Counted from the first letter of the stretch, positions 37,101-46,876 are shown. The stretch is DNA of 64,000 nucleotides from Pseudomonas sp. BMS12 (GCF_001592875.1 NZ_LSOF01000030.1:1-64000); one strand, 5' to 3'. Numbers and translations: made by a program. The notes: a model not told the origin generated them from the letters alone.

Positions 37101-37858
37101 ACCTGCAAGCCATCAAGTCCATCTATCTGTTCGAGCTGCACCGCACCTGGCGCACCCTGCTGCAGAGCATCGCCACCCCGGTGATCTCCACCTCGCTGTA
37201 CTTCGTGGTGTTCGGCTCGGCCATCGGTTCGAGCATGACCGAGGTGCACGGCGTCAGCTACGGCGCCTTCATCGTGCCGGGCCTGATCATGCTGGCGCTG
37301 CTCACCGAGAGCATCGGCAACGCCTCGTTCGGCATCTACATGCCCAAGTACTCGGGCACCATCTACGAGTTGCTGTCGGCGCCGGTGTCGTTCTTCGAGA
37401 TCCTGGTCGGCTACGTCGGCGCGGCGGCGACCAAGTCGGTGATCCTCGGCCTGATCATCTTCCTCACCTCGCGGCTGTTCGTCGACTTCGAGGTGGCCCA
37501 CCCGGTCTGGGCGCTGGCGCTGCTGATCCTCACCGCCATCACCTTCTGCCTGTTCGGCTTCATCATCGGCGTGTGGGCCGATGGCTGGGAGAAGCTGCAG
37601 GTGGTGCCTGCGCTGATCGTCACCCCGCTGGCCTTCCTCGGCGGCAGCTTCTACTCGATCAGCATGCTGCCGGAGCTGTGGCAGAAGCTGACCCTGTTCA
37701 ACCCGGTGGTGTACCTGATCAGTGCGTTCCGCTGGGCCTTCTTCGGCGTGGCCGACGTTAGCCTCGGCCTGAGCCTGGGGATGATCTTCGGCTTCCTGCT
37801 GGCCTGCGTGGCGGTGGTCAGCTGGATCTTCAAGACCGGCTATCGCCTGCGCCAGTGA
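37097..37858 (+). CDS. ABC-2 type permease (YadH-like)
   Basis: A 253-residue inner-membrane protein with six helices and the ABC-2 signature region around [17 protein letters not shown] near residue 180. It forms an exporter with the ATPase encoded just upstream, whose stop codon overlaps its start. The substrate is unknown; related systems export drugs or polysaccharide precursors. Confidence 0.9.
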   Translation: MNLQAIKSIYLFELHRTWRTLLQSIATPVISTSLYFVVFGSAIGSSMTEVHGVSYGAFIVPGLIMLALLTESIGNASFGIYMPKYSGTIYELLSAPVSFFEILVGYVGAAATKSVILGLIIFLTSRLFVDFEVAHPVWALALLILTAITFCLFGFIIGVWADGWEKLQVVPALIVTPLAFLGGSFYSISMLPELWQKLTLFNPVVYLISAFRWAFFGVADVSLGLSLGMIFGFLLACVAVVSWIFKTGYRLRQ

Positions 37859-37915
37859 TCGCCGTTACCGAGCTGGCCTGTAGTGGCCAGCTCCCATACG
37901 CCAGGCAAGCTGGCG

Positions 37916-38338
37916 TCAAACGCCCTGCGGTGCGCTGAAGCGCTGCCCGGAAATCGCCGGGTGATAGATCGGCTGGATCTTGTTCCCCGCCGGGTCCAGC
38001 AGGTGGAAGCTGTGGGCGCCGTCGCCATGGGCGAACGGGCGGTCGAGCAGGGTCACCCCGCATTCCTTGAAATAGGCATACCAGGCGTGCAGCTCGTCGA
38101 GGCTGTCGACCACGAAACCATAGTGGTCGACCACCTGCACGCCGCTGCTCGGCGCAAAGGCGCGGCCCAGTGACAGGTTGTCGTTGCCGCAGGTCAGGTA
38201 CACCAGGTCCTCGTTGGCGCGGTTGAGCACCTGCATGCCCAGCACGTCGACATAGAAGCGCTCGCACGCCTCCAGGTTGGGCACGAGGATCGCCACATGG
38301 CGCAGGCCGTTGAGTCTTCCGGGGCGGTTGGGCATCAT
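37916..38338 (-). CDS. VOC-family (glyoxalase/dioxygenase fold) protein
   Basis: A 140-residue vicinal-oxygen-chelate protein built of two beta-alpha-beta repeats. Putative metal ligands are His13 (LRHVAILV), His71 (VDHYGFVV) and a Glu/Gln position near the C-terminus (GNKIQPIYHP), suggesting a ring-cleaving dioxygenase or lyase relative. It starts at 38338 (ATGATG). It diverges from the ABM gene at 38394 across a 55-base gap that holds a perfect operator-like palindrome. Confidence 0.82.
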   Translation of the reverse strand: MMPNRPGRLNGLRHVAILVPNLEACERFYVDVLGMQVLNRANEDLVYLTCGNDNLSLGRAFAPSSGVQVVDHYGFVVDSLDELHAWYAYFKECGVTLLDRPFAHGDGAHSFHLLDPAGNKIQPIYHPAISGQRFSAPQGV

Positions 38339-38347
38339 GACTCTCCA

Positions 38348-38363
38348 ATTTTGTATACAAAAT
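38348..38363. promoter_or_regulatory. Perfect 16-bp palindrome, FCD-type GntR operator candidate
   Basis: ATTTTGTATACAAAAT is a perfect palindrome between the divergent VOC and ABM genes. It contains TTGTATACAA, which fits the TNGT-N-ACNA pattern bound by FadR/FCD regulators. No GntR gene lies nearby. Confidence 0.55.
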
Positions 38364-38393
38364 AAAGTCGATATTCGTACAAAAGGAGAGATC

Positions 38394-38696
38394 ATGTACA
38401 GCATCCTGCTCAAGACCCGCCTGCGTCCCGGCAGCCTCGACGCCTTCATGGACGCCATGCGCGTCAACGCCGCCGCCTCGGTGCGCGACGAACCGGGCTG
38501 CCTGGCCTTCGATGTGCTGCGCGACCGCCACGAGGCGGATCTGGTCTGGCTGTACGAGGTGTACACCGACGAAGCCGCGCTGGATGCCCATATGCAAACC
38601 CCGCACTTCCTGGCCAGCCGGCCCCTGGTGGAGCCGCTGATCCTGGAACAGCAGGTGATCGAGGCGGACGTGCTGGCCTTCAACCCGCGCGGTTGA
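38394..38696 (+). CDS. ABM-domain monooxygenase-like protein
   Basis: A 100-residue single-domain protein of the antibiotic-biosynthesis-monooxygenase fold, with the pattern LLKTRLRPGSLDAFMDAMR and EPGCLAFDVLRD. Relatives include YgiN-type quinol monooxygenases and heme-degrading proteins. AAAGGAGAG precedes the ATG. It is divergent from a VOC protein, suggesting a small aromatic or reactive-aldehyde pathway; the substrate is unknown. Confidence 0.82.
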   Translation: MYSILLKTRLRPGSLDAFMDAMRVNAAASVRDEPGCLAFDVLRDRHEADLVWLYEVYTDEAALDAHMQTPHFLASRPLVEPLILEQQVIEADVLAFNPRG

Positions 38697-38703
38697 GCAG
38701 CGT

Positions 38704-39960
38704 TCAGCCGGCGCTGCGCAGCATGGCGCGCAGCAGCACTTCGCAGCCGGCGCCAAGGTGCTCGGGGTCGGCGTTCTCGATCTCGTTGTGGCTGATGCCG
38801 CCTTCGCAGGGCACGAAGATCATCCCGGCTGGCGCCAGCTCGGCGAGGAAGATGGCGTCGTGGCCGGCGCCGCTGACGATGTCCATGTGCGACAGGCCGA
38901 CCTCGGCGGCCGATTGGCGCACCGCCTCGACGCATTCGCCGTTGAAGTACAGCGGCGGGAAGTCGGCGGTAGGCGTCAGCTCGTAGCTCAGGCCGTGGCG
39001 CGCGCAGCTGGCCTCGATGACCTGGCGGATCTCGCCGACCATGTCGTCCAGTTGGGCCGGGTCGAGGTGGCGCATGTCCAGGGTCATCCACACTTCGCCG
39101 GGAATCACGTTGCGCGAGCCGGGGCGCAGGTTGAGGCAGCCGACCGTACCGCAGGCGTGCGGCTGGTGGCTGTGAGCGATGCGGTTGAGCGCGCTGACGA
39201 TTTCCGCGGCGCCAACCAGGGCGTCCTTGCGCAGGTGCATCGGCGTGGGGCCAGCATGGGCCTCGACGCCGCACAGGTGCAGGTCGAACCATTTCTGCCC
39301 CAGTGCGCCGAGCACCACGCCGATGGTCTTGGCCTGGTCTTCGAGGATCGGCCCCTGCTCGATATGCGCCTCGTAGTAGGCGCCTACGGCATGGCCGCTG
39401 GGCTCGCGCGATCCGGCGTAGCCGATGGCCTGCAGCGCCTCGCCGACCGTGGTGCCGTCGGCATCGCGAATGGCCAGGGTCTCGGCCAGGCTGAATTTCT
39501 CGGCGAACACGCCGGAGCCCATCATGCACGGGGCGAAGCGCGAGCCTTCCTCGTTGGTCCACACCACCACTTCCAGCGGCGCTTCGGTCTGCACATCGAG
39601 GTCGTTGAGGGTGCGCAGCACTTCCAGGCCGGCCATCACGCCGAAGCAGCCGTCGAACTTGCCGCCGGTGGGTTGGGTGTCGATGTGGCTGCCGGTCATC
39701 ACCGGGGCCAGCGCCGGATTGCGCCCGGCGCGGCGGGCGAAGATGTTGCCGATGGCGTCGACGCTGACCGTGCAGCCGGCGGCTTCGCACCAGCGCACGA
39801 ACAGGTCGCGGGCCTGGCTGTCGAGGTCGGTCAGGGCCAGGCGGCACACGCCGCCCTTGGCGGTGGCGCCGAGCTGGGCCAGGTCCATCAGCGATTGCCA
39901 CAGGCGTGCGCTGTCGATATGCCGGGCAGGGCTGCCCAGCACGCTGTCGAGTGTGTTCAT
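38704..39960 (-). CDS. pydC: Beta-ureidopropionase (N-carbamoyl-beta-alanine amidohydrolase)
   Basis: A 418-residue M20-family Zn-dependent carbamoylase. Metal ligands are His92 (TGSHIDTQPTGG), Asp103 (KFDG), Glu137-Glu138 (TNEEGSRF) and a late His in GGISHNEIE. It hydrolyses N-carbamoyl-beta-alanine to beta-alanine, CO2 and ammonia, the last step of reductive uracil/thymine breakdown. Allantoate amidohydrolases look similar, but the nearby dihydropyrimidinase and PreT/PreA genes favour this role. It follows the NCS1 permease gene in one operon. Confidence 0.88.
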   Translation of the reverse strand: MNTLDSVLGSPARHIDSARLWQSLMDLAQLGATAKGGVCRLALTDLDSQARDLFVRWCEAAGCTVSVDAIGNIFARRAGRNPALAPVMTGSHIDTQPTGGKFDGCFGVMAGLEVLRTLNDLDVQTEAPLEVVVWTNEEGSRFAPCMMGSGVFAEKFSLAETLAIRDADGTTVGEALQAIGYAGSREPSGHAVGAYYEAHIEQGPILEDQAKTIGVVLGALGQKWFDLHLCGVEAHAGPTPMHLRKDALVGAAEIVSALNRIAHSHQPHACGTVGCLNLRPGSRNVIPGEVWMTLDMRHLDPAQLDDMVGEIRQVIEASCARHGLSYELTPTADFPPLYFNGECVEAVRQSAAEVGLSHMDIVSGAGHDAIFLAELAPAGMIFVPCEGGISHNEIENADPEHLGAGCEVLLRAMLRSAG

Positions 39961-40007
39961 GGTCGCTCTCCGAGAAGCCGGCGCCGAGCGGCGCCGGCAG
40001 GGGTGGA

Positions 40008-41498
40008 TCAGGCGGCGGCTTTGCTGGCGCCGCTCAGGCTGCCCAGCTTGAGGCCGGCACAGAGGTAGTAGAGGACGCCACCGAGCAGCGAGCCGGTGAA
40101 CCAGCCGTAGCTGTAGAACCAGCTGAGCAGGCCGGTGGCCATGGCCAGCACGGTCAGCGCCACCGGCACGCCGAGGGCGATGAAGCCGGCCCAGTTGACC
40201 GCCGGGTAGGCGCCGCCGTCGAGGTACAGCGAAGGCAGGTCGAGCTTCTGCCGGCGCACCAGGAAGTAGTCGACCACCATGATCCCGGCAATCGGTCCGA
40301 GCAGGCTGGAGTAGCCCAGCAGCCAGTTGGAGTAGAGGCTTTCCAGGCTCACGTCGGAGGTGATCAGACCGGCCTTCTTCAGCAGTTCATGGCCCATCAG
40401 CAGCAGGCCGACCAGGCCGGTGAGCAGCACCGCCTTGGTACGGTTGATCAGCTTCGGCGCGATGTTCTGGAAGTCGTTGGTCGGCGACACGATGTTGGCT
40501 GCGGTGTTGGTCGACAGGGTGGCGATGATGATCAGCGCCATGGCGATGGCGACCCAGACCGGGCTGTCGATATGGCCGATCAGGCTGACCGGGTCGGCCA
40601 CGGTTTCACCGACCAGCGAGGCGGAGGCGGCGGTCATCACCACGCCGAGCGCGGCGAACAGGAACATGGTCACCGGCAGGCCGACGACCTGGCCGATGAT
40701 CTGGTCCTTCTGGCTGCGCGCATAGCGGCTGAAGTCGGGAATGTTCAGCGACAGGGTGGCCCAGAAGCCGACCATGGCGGTGAGGCCGGCGAAGAAGTAG
40801 CTGGCCACGCCGTCACCCTCGGGGCGCTTCGGCGGCTGCGCCAGCAACTCGCTCAGCGACACGTGCGGCATGGCCCAGGCCAGCAGGCCGACGCCGACGG
40901 CCAGCAGCAGCGGGGCGGACAGGGTTTCCAGCCACTTGATCGACTCGGCGCCGCGGATCACCACCCACAGGTTGAGGGCCCAGAATGCGAAGAAGCCGAT
41001 CACCTCGCCGACGCCGCCGAGGGCCTTCCACTCGGGGAAGATCGAGCCGAGGAACAGGTGAATGGCCAGGCCGCCGAACATGGTCTGGATGCCGAACCAG
41101 CCGCAGGCCACTACCGCACGCACCAGGCACGGCACGTTGGAGCCGAGGATGCCGAACGAGGAGCGCAGCACCACCGGGAAGGGGATGCCGTACTTGGTGC
41201 CGGGGAAGGCGTTGAGGGTCAGCGGGATCAGCACCACGATGTTGGCCAGCAGGATGGTCAGCAACGCTTCGCCAACCGACAGGCCGAAGTAGGCGGTGAG
41301 CACGCCGCCCAGGGTGTAGGTCGGCACGCAGATGGCCATGCCCACCCACAGCGCGGCGATGTGCACGCTGCGCCAGCTGCGCTCGGCCACCTTGGTCGGG
41401 GCGATGTCCTCGTTGTAGCGCGGGCTGTCGAGCACCTCCGCGCCGGCGTTCATTTCGTAGAGCCCGTCTTGGGCCGTGACCTCGGTTCTGCTGTGCAT
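40008..41498 (-). CDS. NCS1-family nucleobase/hydantoin permease
   Basis: A 496-residue membrane transporter with about twelve helices. The start RYNEDIAPTKVAERSW and the SPTNDFQNIAPKLI block near residue 340 are typical of NCS1 symporters for uracil, allantoin, cytosine or hydantoin. Linked to the reductive pyrimidine genes, uracil, thymine or dihydropyrimidine are the likely substrates. It leads pydC and is divergent from hydA. A candidate sigma-54 promoter and operator-like sites lie upstream at 41604-41848. Confidence 0.9.
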   Translation of the reverse strand: MHSRTEVTAQDGLYEMNAGAEVLDSPRYNEDIAPTKVAERSWRSVHIAALWVGMAICVPTYTLGGVLTAYFGLSVGEALLTILLANIVVLIPLTLNAFPGTKYGIPFPVVLRSSFGILGSNVPCLVRAVVACGWFGIQTMFGGLAIHLFLGSIFPEWKALGGVGEVIGFFAFWALNLWVVIRGAESIKWLETLSAPLLLAVGVGLLAWAMPHVSLSELLAQPPKRPEGDGVASYFFAGLTAMVGFWATLSLNIPDFSRYARSQKDQIIGQVVGLPVTMFLFAALGVVMTAASASLVGETVADPVSLIGHIDSPVWVAIAMALIIIATLSTNTAANIVSPTNDFQNIAPKLINRTKAVLLTGLVGLLLMGHELLKKAGLITSDVSLESLYSNWLLGYSSLLGPIAGIMVVDYFLVRRQKLDLPSLYLDGGAYPAVNWAGFIALGVPVALTVLAMATGLLSWFYSYGWFTGSLLGGVLYYLCAGLKLGSLSGASKAAA

Positions 41499-41603
41499 GG
41501 GGCCTCTCCAGTGTCGTCATATCGCTGTTCTTATGCGTGCGGCAGAGCCTTCACGCTGACGGCTGAGGCCACAGTCAATAAGCGTGCCGAAATTCGAAAA
41601 ATA

Positions 41604-41619
41604 CTGTCCGATCGGTCGG
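41604..41619. promoter_or_regulatory. RutR-like operator candidate, permease side
   Basis: CTGTC-CGATCG-GTCGG keeps the 5-6-5 layout of the other sites, although the right arm departs from the consensus GNCAR. It lies about 105 bases upstream of the NCS1 permease start. Confidence 0.35.
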
Positions 41620-41675
41620 AAATGCCCGCCATGTCCAGGCAATACGGGCTCTTGCGGCTAGCGGCCTGGCAGCCA

Positions 41676-41691
41676 TGCAACACCATCCCCG
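41676..41691 (-). promoter_or_regulatory. Candidate sigma-54 promoter for the NCS1-pydC operon
   Basis: On the minus strand the sequence CGGGGATGGTGTTGCA has GG and GC 12 bases apart and a perfect TTGCA -12 box; the -24 box is poor. It would give a leader of about 170 bases. Confidence 0.4.
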
Positions 41692-41725
41692 GCCATTCTG
41701 GCAATGCTGTCCTTCGCGTCAGGTT

Positions 41726-41737
41726 TCAAACTGGTGC
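41726..41737. promoter_or_regulatory. TCAAACTGGTGC motif, copy 1
   Basis: The motif ends in TGGTGC, which resembles an NtrC half-site. A second copy lies 111 bases away at 41837 and a third at the BMP promoter (59681). Confidence 0.45.
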
Positions 41738-41836
41738 GTGAAAATATTTTTTGCCCGCCCAGCGTTCCCGGCGCTTTCGGGCAACTGCCTGTTTTGGCTG
41801 GACTTTCAGTGTTTCAAGGAAAAGCTGACAGCTGGG

Positions 41837-41848
41837 TCAAACTGGTGC
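41837..41848. promoter_or_regulatory. TCAAACTGGTGC motif, copy 2
   Basis: It is identical over 12 bases to copy 1 and continues CAGG like the copy at 59681, where the shared sequence is AAACTGGTGCAGG. Confidence 0.45.
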
Positions 41849-41928
41849 AGGGGTCTCACCATTTTGGTGATTTAAGAATAAAAGTTAATAAAAACATATA
41901 GTTATGTTGTTTGTAGGATGGTTTGTAC

Positions 41929-41944
41929 CTGTCTTGCGTGAATC
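41929..41944. promoter_or_regulatory. RutR-like half-site, hydA side
   Basis: CCTGTCTTGCG (41928-41938) repeats exactly at 41968-41978, 40 bases downstream. Only the left arm of the palindrome is conserved here. Confidence 0.4.
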
Positions 41945-41968
41945 GATTTGTGCGGATAGCTTTTGATC

Positions 41969-41984
41969 CTGTCTTGCGCGACAG
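41969..41984. promoter_or_regulatory. RutR-like operator candidate, hydA side
   Basis: CCTGTCTTGCGCGACAGG (41968-41985) is a perfect inverted repeat with 6-base arms and a 6-base centre. It ends 32 bases before the hydA start, where a repressor could block transcription. Confidence 0.55.
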
Positions 41985-41990
41985 GTTTGA

Positions 41991-43457
<1,467 letters not shown>

Positions 43458-43569
43458 GCCGTACCTTTGCGGACTGCGCCGCAGAGCGCAGCCGTCGTTC
43501 ATTTCCTAGCTGCCTTGCCCGCCGCCTCGCCGCGGCGCACCGATAACAACAGCACCAGAGGCAAGCACC

Positions 43570-44934
43570 GTGATCGACCTCGACCATCTACCCCGGCCCT
43601 CGGCCACCCATGCCGAGCTGGCCAGCCAGTTCGGCGACCTCACGCCGCCGCTCAACGCACGCCAGGCGCAGCTCGAAAGCGAGCGCTGCCTGTACTGCTA
43701 CGACGCGCCGTGTGTCACCGCCTGTCCCAGCGAGATCAACATCCCCTCGTTCATCCGCAACATCGCCCAGGACAACGTGCGCGGCGCCGCGCAGACCATT
43801 CTCGAAGCCAATATCCTCGGCGGCAGCTGCGCCCGCGTATGCCCCACCGAGATCCTCTGCCAGCAGGCCTGCGTGCGTAACAACGCCCAGGAATGCGCGC
43901 CGGTGCTGATCGGCCAGCTGCAGCGCTATGCCCTGGACAACAGCGACTTCAGCGAGCACCCGTTCCAGCGCGCCGAGTCCAGCGGCCGGCGCATCGCCGT
44001 GGTCGGCGCCGGCCCGGCCGGGCTGTCCTGCGCCCATCGCCTGGCCATGCTCGGCCACGACGTGGTGCTGTTCGAGGCCGAGGCCAAGGCTGGCGGCCTG
44101 AACCAGTACGGCATCGCCCAGTACAAGCTGCCGGACGACTTCGCCCAGCGCGAGGTGGAGTTCCTCCTCGGCATCGGCGGCATCGAGCTGCGCACCGGCC
44201 AGCGCCTGGGCGACAACCTCGACCTCGGTGCGTTGTACCGCGAATACGATGCGGTGTTCCTCGGCCTCGGCCTGGGTGCCAGCCGCCAGCTCGGCCTGAC
44301 CGGCGAGGATGCCCCCGGCCTGGCCGCCGCCACCCAGTGGATCAAGGCGCTGCGGCAGAGCGACGACTACGCCAGCTTACCGCTGGCGCGCCAGTGCCTG
44401 GTGCTCGGCGCCGGCAACACCGCCATCGACATGGCCGTGCAGATGAAGCGCCTCGGCGCCGAGGAGGTGACCCTGGTCTACCGCCGTGGCTTCGCCGAAA
44501 TGGGCGCCACCGGCCACGAGCAGGAAATCGCCAAGGCCAATGGCGTACGCCTGCTGACCTGGGCGCGTCCGCAGCAGGTGCTGCTCGACGCGCAGGGCCG
44601 CGTGCGCGGCATGCGCTTCGCCCGCACCGAGCTGGTCGAGGGCCGCCTGCAGGACAGCGGCGAGCAGTTTGAACTGCCCGCCAGCGGCATCTTCAAGGCC
44701 ATCGGTCAGGCCTTCGATCCGGCGGCGTTGAGCGACGCCACGGCCAGCGAACTGCGCCGCGACGGCGAGCGCATCTGGGTCGACGCCGCGTTCCGCACCA
44801 GCCTGCCCGGCGTATACGCCGGCGGCGACTGCGTGCAGCCGGGCCAAGACCTCACCGTACAGGCCGTGCAGCACGGCAAGCTGGCCGCCCAGGCCATTCA
44901 CCAGGACCAAATGACTCAAGCGGAGGTGGCGTGA
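43570..44934 (+). CDS. preT: Dihydropyrimidine dehydrogenase subunit PreT
   Basis: A 454-residue flavoprotein subunit of NAD(P)-dependent dihydropyrimidine dehydrogenase, which reduces uracil and thymine. The N-terminal half binds two 4Fe-4S clusters (Cys40, 43, 48, 52 and a second group GSCARVCPTEILC near 78-90). FAD and NAD sites follow (VVGAGPAG near 146, LGAGNTAID near 279). It starts at GTG 43570 after AGAGG, 112 bases after hydA. The stop overlaps the preA start (TGATG). Confidence 0.93.
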   Translation: MIDLDHLPRPSATHAELASQFGDLTPPLNARQAQLESERCLYCYDAPCVTACPSEINIPSFIRNIAQDNVRGAAQTILEANILGGSCARVCPTEILCQQACVRNNAQECAPVLIGQLQRYALDNSDFSEHPFQRAESSGRRIAVVGAGPAGLSCAHRLAMLGHDVVLFEAEAKAGGLNQYGIAQYKLPDDFAQREVEFLLGIGGIELRTGQRLGDNLDLGALYREYDAVFLGLGLGASRQLGLTGEDAPGLAAATQWIKALRQSDDYASLPLARQCLVLGAGNTAIDMAVQMKRLGAEEVTLVYRRGFAEMGATGHEQEIAKANGVRLLTWARPQQVLLDAQGRVRGMRFARTELVEGRLQDSGEQFELPASGIFKAIGQAFDPAALSDATASELRRDGERIWVDAAFRTSLPGVYAGGDCVQPGQDLTVQAVQHGKLAAQAIHQDQMTQAEVA

Positions 44935-46208
44935 TGGCTGACCTGTCGATCGATTTCGCCGGCATCAAGGCGCCCAACCCCTTCTGGCTGGCCTCCGCGC
45001 CGCCTACCGACAAGTCCTACAACGTCGAGCGCGCCTTCGAGGCGGGCTGGGGCGGGGTGGTGTGGAAAACCCTCGGCGAGGACCCGGCGGCGGTCAACGT
45101 CTCCTCGCGCTACTCGGCGCACTACGGCAAGAACCGCGAGGTGCTGGGCTTCAACAACATCGAGCTGATCACCGACCGCAGCCTGGAGATCAACCTGCGC
45201 GAAATCGAGCAGGTGAAGAAGAGCTGGCCCGACCGCGCGCTGATCGTCTCGCTGATGGTGCCGTGCGAAGAGGAGTCGTGGAAATTCATCCTGCCGCTGG
45301 TCGAAGCCACCGGCGCCGACGCCATTGAGCTCAACTTCGGCTGCCCGCACGGCATGCCCGAGCGCGGCATGGGCGCGGCCGTGGGCCAGGTGCCTCAGTA
45401 CGTGGAGATGGTCACCCGCTGGTGCAAGACCTACTGCCGCCTGCCGGTGATCGTCAAACTCACCCCCAACATCACCGACGTGCGCATGCCGGCCCGCGCC
45501 GCCCTGGCCGGCGGCGCCGACGCGGTGTCGCTGATCAACACCATCAACTCGATCACCTCGCTCGACCTCGACGCCATGGTCGCCCGGCCCATCGTTGGCG
45601 GACGCAGCACCCACGGCGGCTACTGCGGCTCGGCAGTCAAACCCATCGCCCTGAACATGGTCGCCGAGATCGCCCGTGATCCGACCACCCACGGTTTGCC
45701 GATCTCCGGGATCGGCGGTATCGGCAGCTGGCGCGACGCCGCCGAATTCATCGCCCTCGGCTGCGGTTCGGTGCAGGTGTGCACGGCGGCCATGCTGCAT
45801 GGCTTCCGCATTGTCGAGGAGATGGCGGACGGCCTCAGCCGCTGGATGGACGAGAAGGGCTATGCGCGCATCAGCGACTTCGCCGGCAAGGCGGTGGCCA
45901 ACACCACCGACTGGAAGTACCTGAACATGAACTACCAGGTCATCGCCAAGATCGACCAGGACGCCTGCATCGGCTGCGGCCGCTGCTTCATCGCCTGCGA
46001 GGACACCTCGCACCAGGCCATCGAAAGCCTGGCCAAGGCCGAAGGCGGGCGCCTGTATGAGGTCAAGGACGAGGAGTGCGTGGGCTGCAACCTGTGCCAG
46101 ATCACCTGCCCGGTGGAAGGCTGCATCACCATGGTTGAGCAGCCCACCGATAAGCCGTACATGAACTGGACGCAGGACCCGCGTAATCCCTATCGGGAGG
46201 TGGTGTAG
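44934..46208 (+). CDS. preA: Dihydropyrimidine dehydrogenase subunit PreA
   Basis: A 424-residue FMN/iron-sulfur subunit that forms the pyrimidine-reducing half of the PreT/PreA complex. The N-terminal part is a dihydroorotate-dehydrogenase-like barrel (FAGIKAPNPFWLASAPPT, LNFGCPHGMPERGMGA), and the C-terminus has two 4Fe-4S motifs (CIGCGRCFIAC and CVGCNLCQITC). It is the last gene before the REP at 46249 and the cassette array. GTG 44931 is an alternative start. Confidence 0.94.
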   Translation: MADLSIDFAGIKAPNPFWLASAPPTDKSYNVERAFEAGWGGVVWKTLGEDPAAVNVSSRYSAHYGKNREVLGFNNIELITDRSLEINLREIEQVKKSWPDRALIVSLMVPCEEESWKFILPLVEATGADAIELNFGCPHGMPERGMGAAVGQVPQYVEMVTRWCKTYCRLPVIVKLTPNITDVRMPARAALAGGADAVSLINTINSITSLDLDAMVARPIVGGRSTHGGYCGSAVKPIALNMVAEIARDPTTHGLPISGIGGIGSWRDAAEFIALGCGSVQVCTAAMLHGFRIVEEMADGLSRWMDEKGYARISDFAGKAVANTTDWKYLNMNYQVIAKIDQDACIGCGRCFIACEDTSHQAIESLAKAEGGRLYEVKDEECVGCNLCQITCPVEGCITMVEQPTDKPYMNWTQDPRNPYREVV

Positions 46209-46248
46209 CGCGGGAGTAAACCGGCAGAGCTGCGGCTCCAGCTTTTTT

Positions 46249-46320
46249 GTGGGAGCGGCTTTAGCCGCGATTGGGTGCGACTCGGAGTGCCCTGCTTATC
46301 GCGGCTGAAGCCGCATCCAC
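46249..46320. repeat. REP doublet at the end of the cassette array
   Basis: GTGGGAGCGGCTTTAGCCGC starts at 46249 and an inverted, slightly degenerate copy ends at 46320. Only 14 bases separate it from the last attC site. Confidence 0.85.
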
Positions 46321-46331
46321 TAGAGCGCTGC

Positions 46332-46402
46332 TTCGTTTGGTTAAGGGGGCCGGCTTTAGCCGGTCCCGAGTGAGCGAAGCGAGCGACTTGAACCAATTGT
46401 TA
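46332..46402 (-). repeat. attC site 13 (terminal, damaged outer core)
   Basis: The inner half starts with TAACAATTGGTTC (46402 downward) and the stem contains CGGCTTTAGCCG, but the outer GTTA core is replaced (AACGAAGC). Genomic sequence and the REP follow at once, so this marks the array end. Confidence 0.85.
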
Positions 46403-46414
46403 TAGGGAAATAAC

Positions 46415-46792
46415 TCAGCAGTTGATTCCAGCTCTTTTGGCGGCACGGTAGACGATTACAGTTATTGTTATAAAGACGACTGACATCCCGCAAAGAACAG
46501 GGTCAATTTTGCCCTTTGCTATATAAAAATAAATTGCTGCTGATACCATTACTGCGGAAAGCAGAAGCCAAACCATTACGCCGCTTGCTAGTTTGTTGGT
46601 TTTATATTGTCCTATGCCGTAGATTCGCTTTCCGCGCTCGTTCATTTCAATTATTTCTTTGGCATCCTGCTCGCACTCAGGAGAGCAGGCTATTCCTTTG
46701 GTGAATGAAATAGTGCATTCCATGCAAACGGCCTTATTGCAGGACTTGCAAATGCCTACGGCGTCAGTTCCTTTGTGTTCGAAGCACTGCAT
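46415..46792 (-). CDS. Cassette protein: N-terminal zinc-binding (B-box-like) motif plus two membrane helices
   Basis: The 125-residue product has eight potential zinc ligands in its first 40 residues: Cys3, His6, Cys15, Cys18, Cys23, Cys26, Cys36 and Cys40, spaced like a B-box or double zinc-ribbon. Two membrane helices follow (about residues 72-92 and 99-116). It may be a membrane-tethered adaptor. It is the most distal cassette gene, and codon use is AT-rich. No named family was recognised beyond the zinc motif. Confidence 0.72.
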   Translation of the reverse strand: MQCFEHKGTDAVGICKSCNKAVCMECTISFTKGIACSPECEQDAKEIIEMNERGKRIYGIGQYKTNKLASGVMVWLLLSAVMVSAAIYFYIAKGKIDPVLCGMSVVFITITVIVYRAAKRAGINC

Positions 46793-46806
46793 TTGAGTTT
46801 TTCCTA

Positions 46807-46876
46807 TAACGTTTGGTTAAGGGGCGGGCTTTAGCCCGTCCCAGTGAGCGAAGCGAACGGTTTGAACCAATTGTTA
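46807..46876 (-). repeat. attC site 12
   Basis: A 70-base site with TAACAATTGG and CCAAACGTTA ends and a GGGCTTTAGCCC stem core. Confidence 0.92.

Noticed and set aside
41836-41851. Possible sigma-54 promoter for hydA within GGGTCAAACTGGTGCA
   Set aside because: Spacing is right but both boxes are poor, and the same bases belong to a repeated motif better explained as a protein-binding site.
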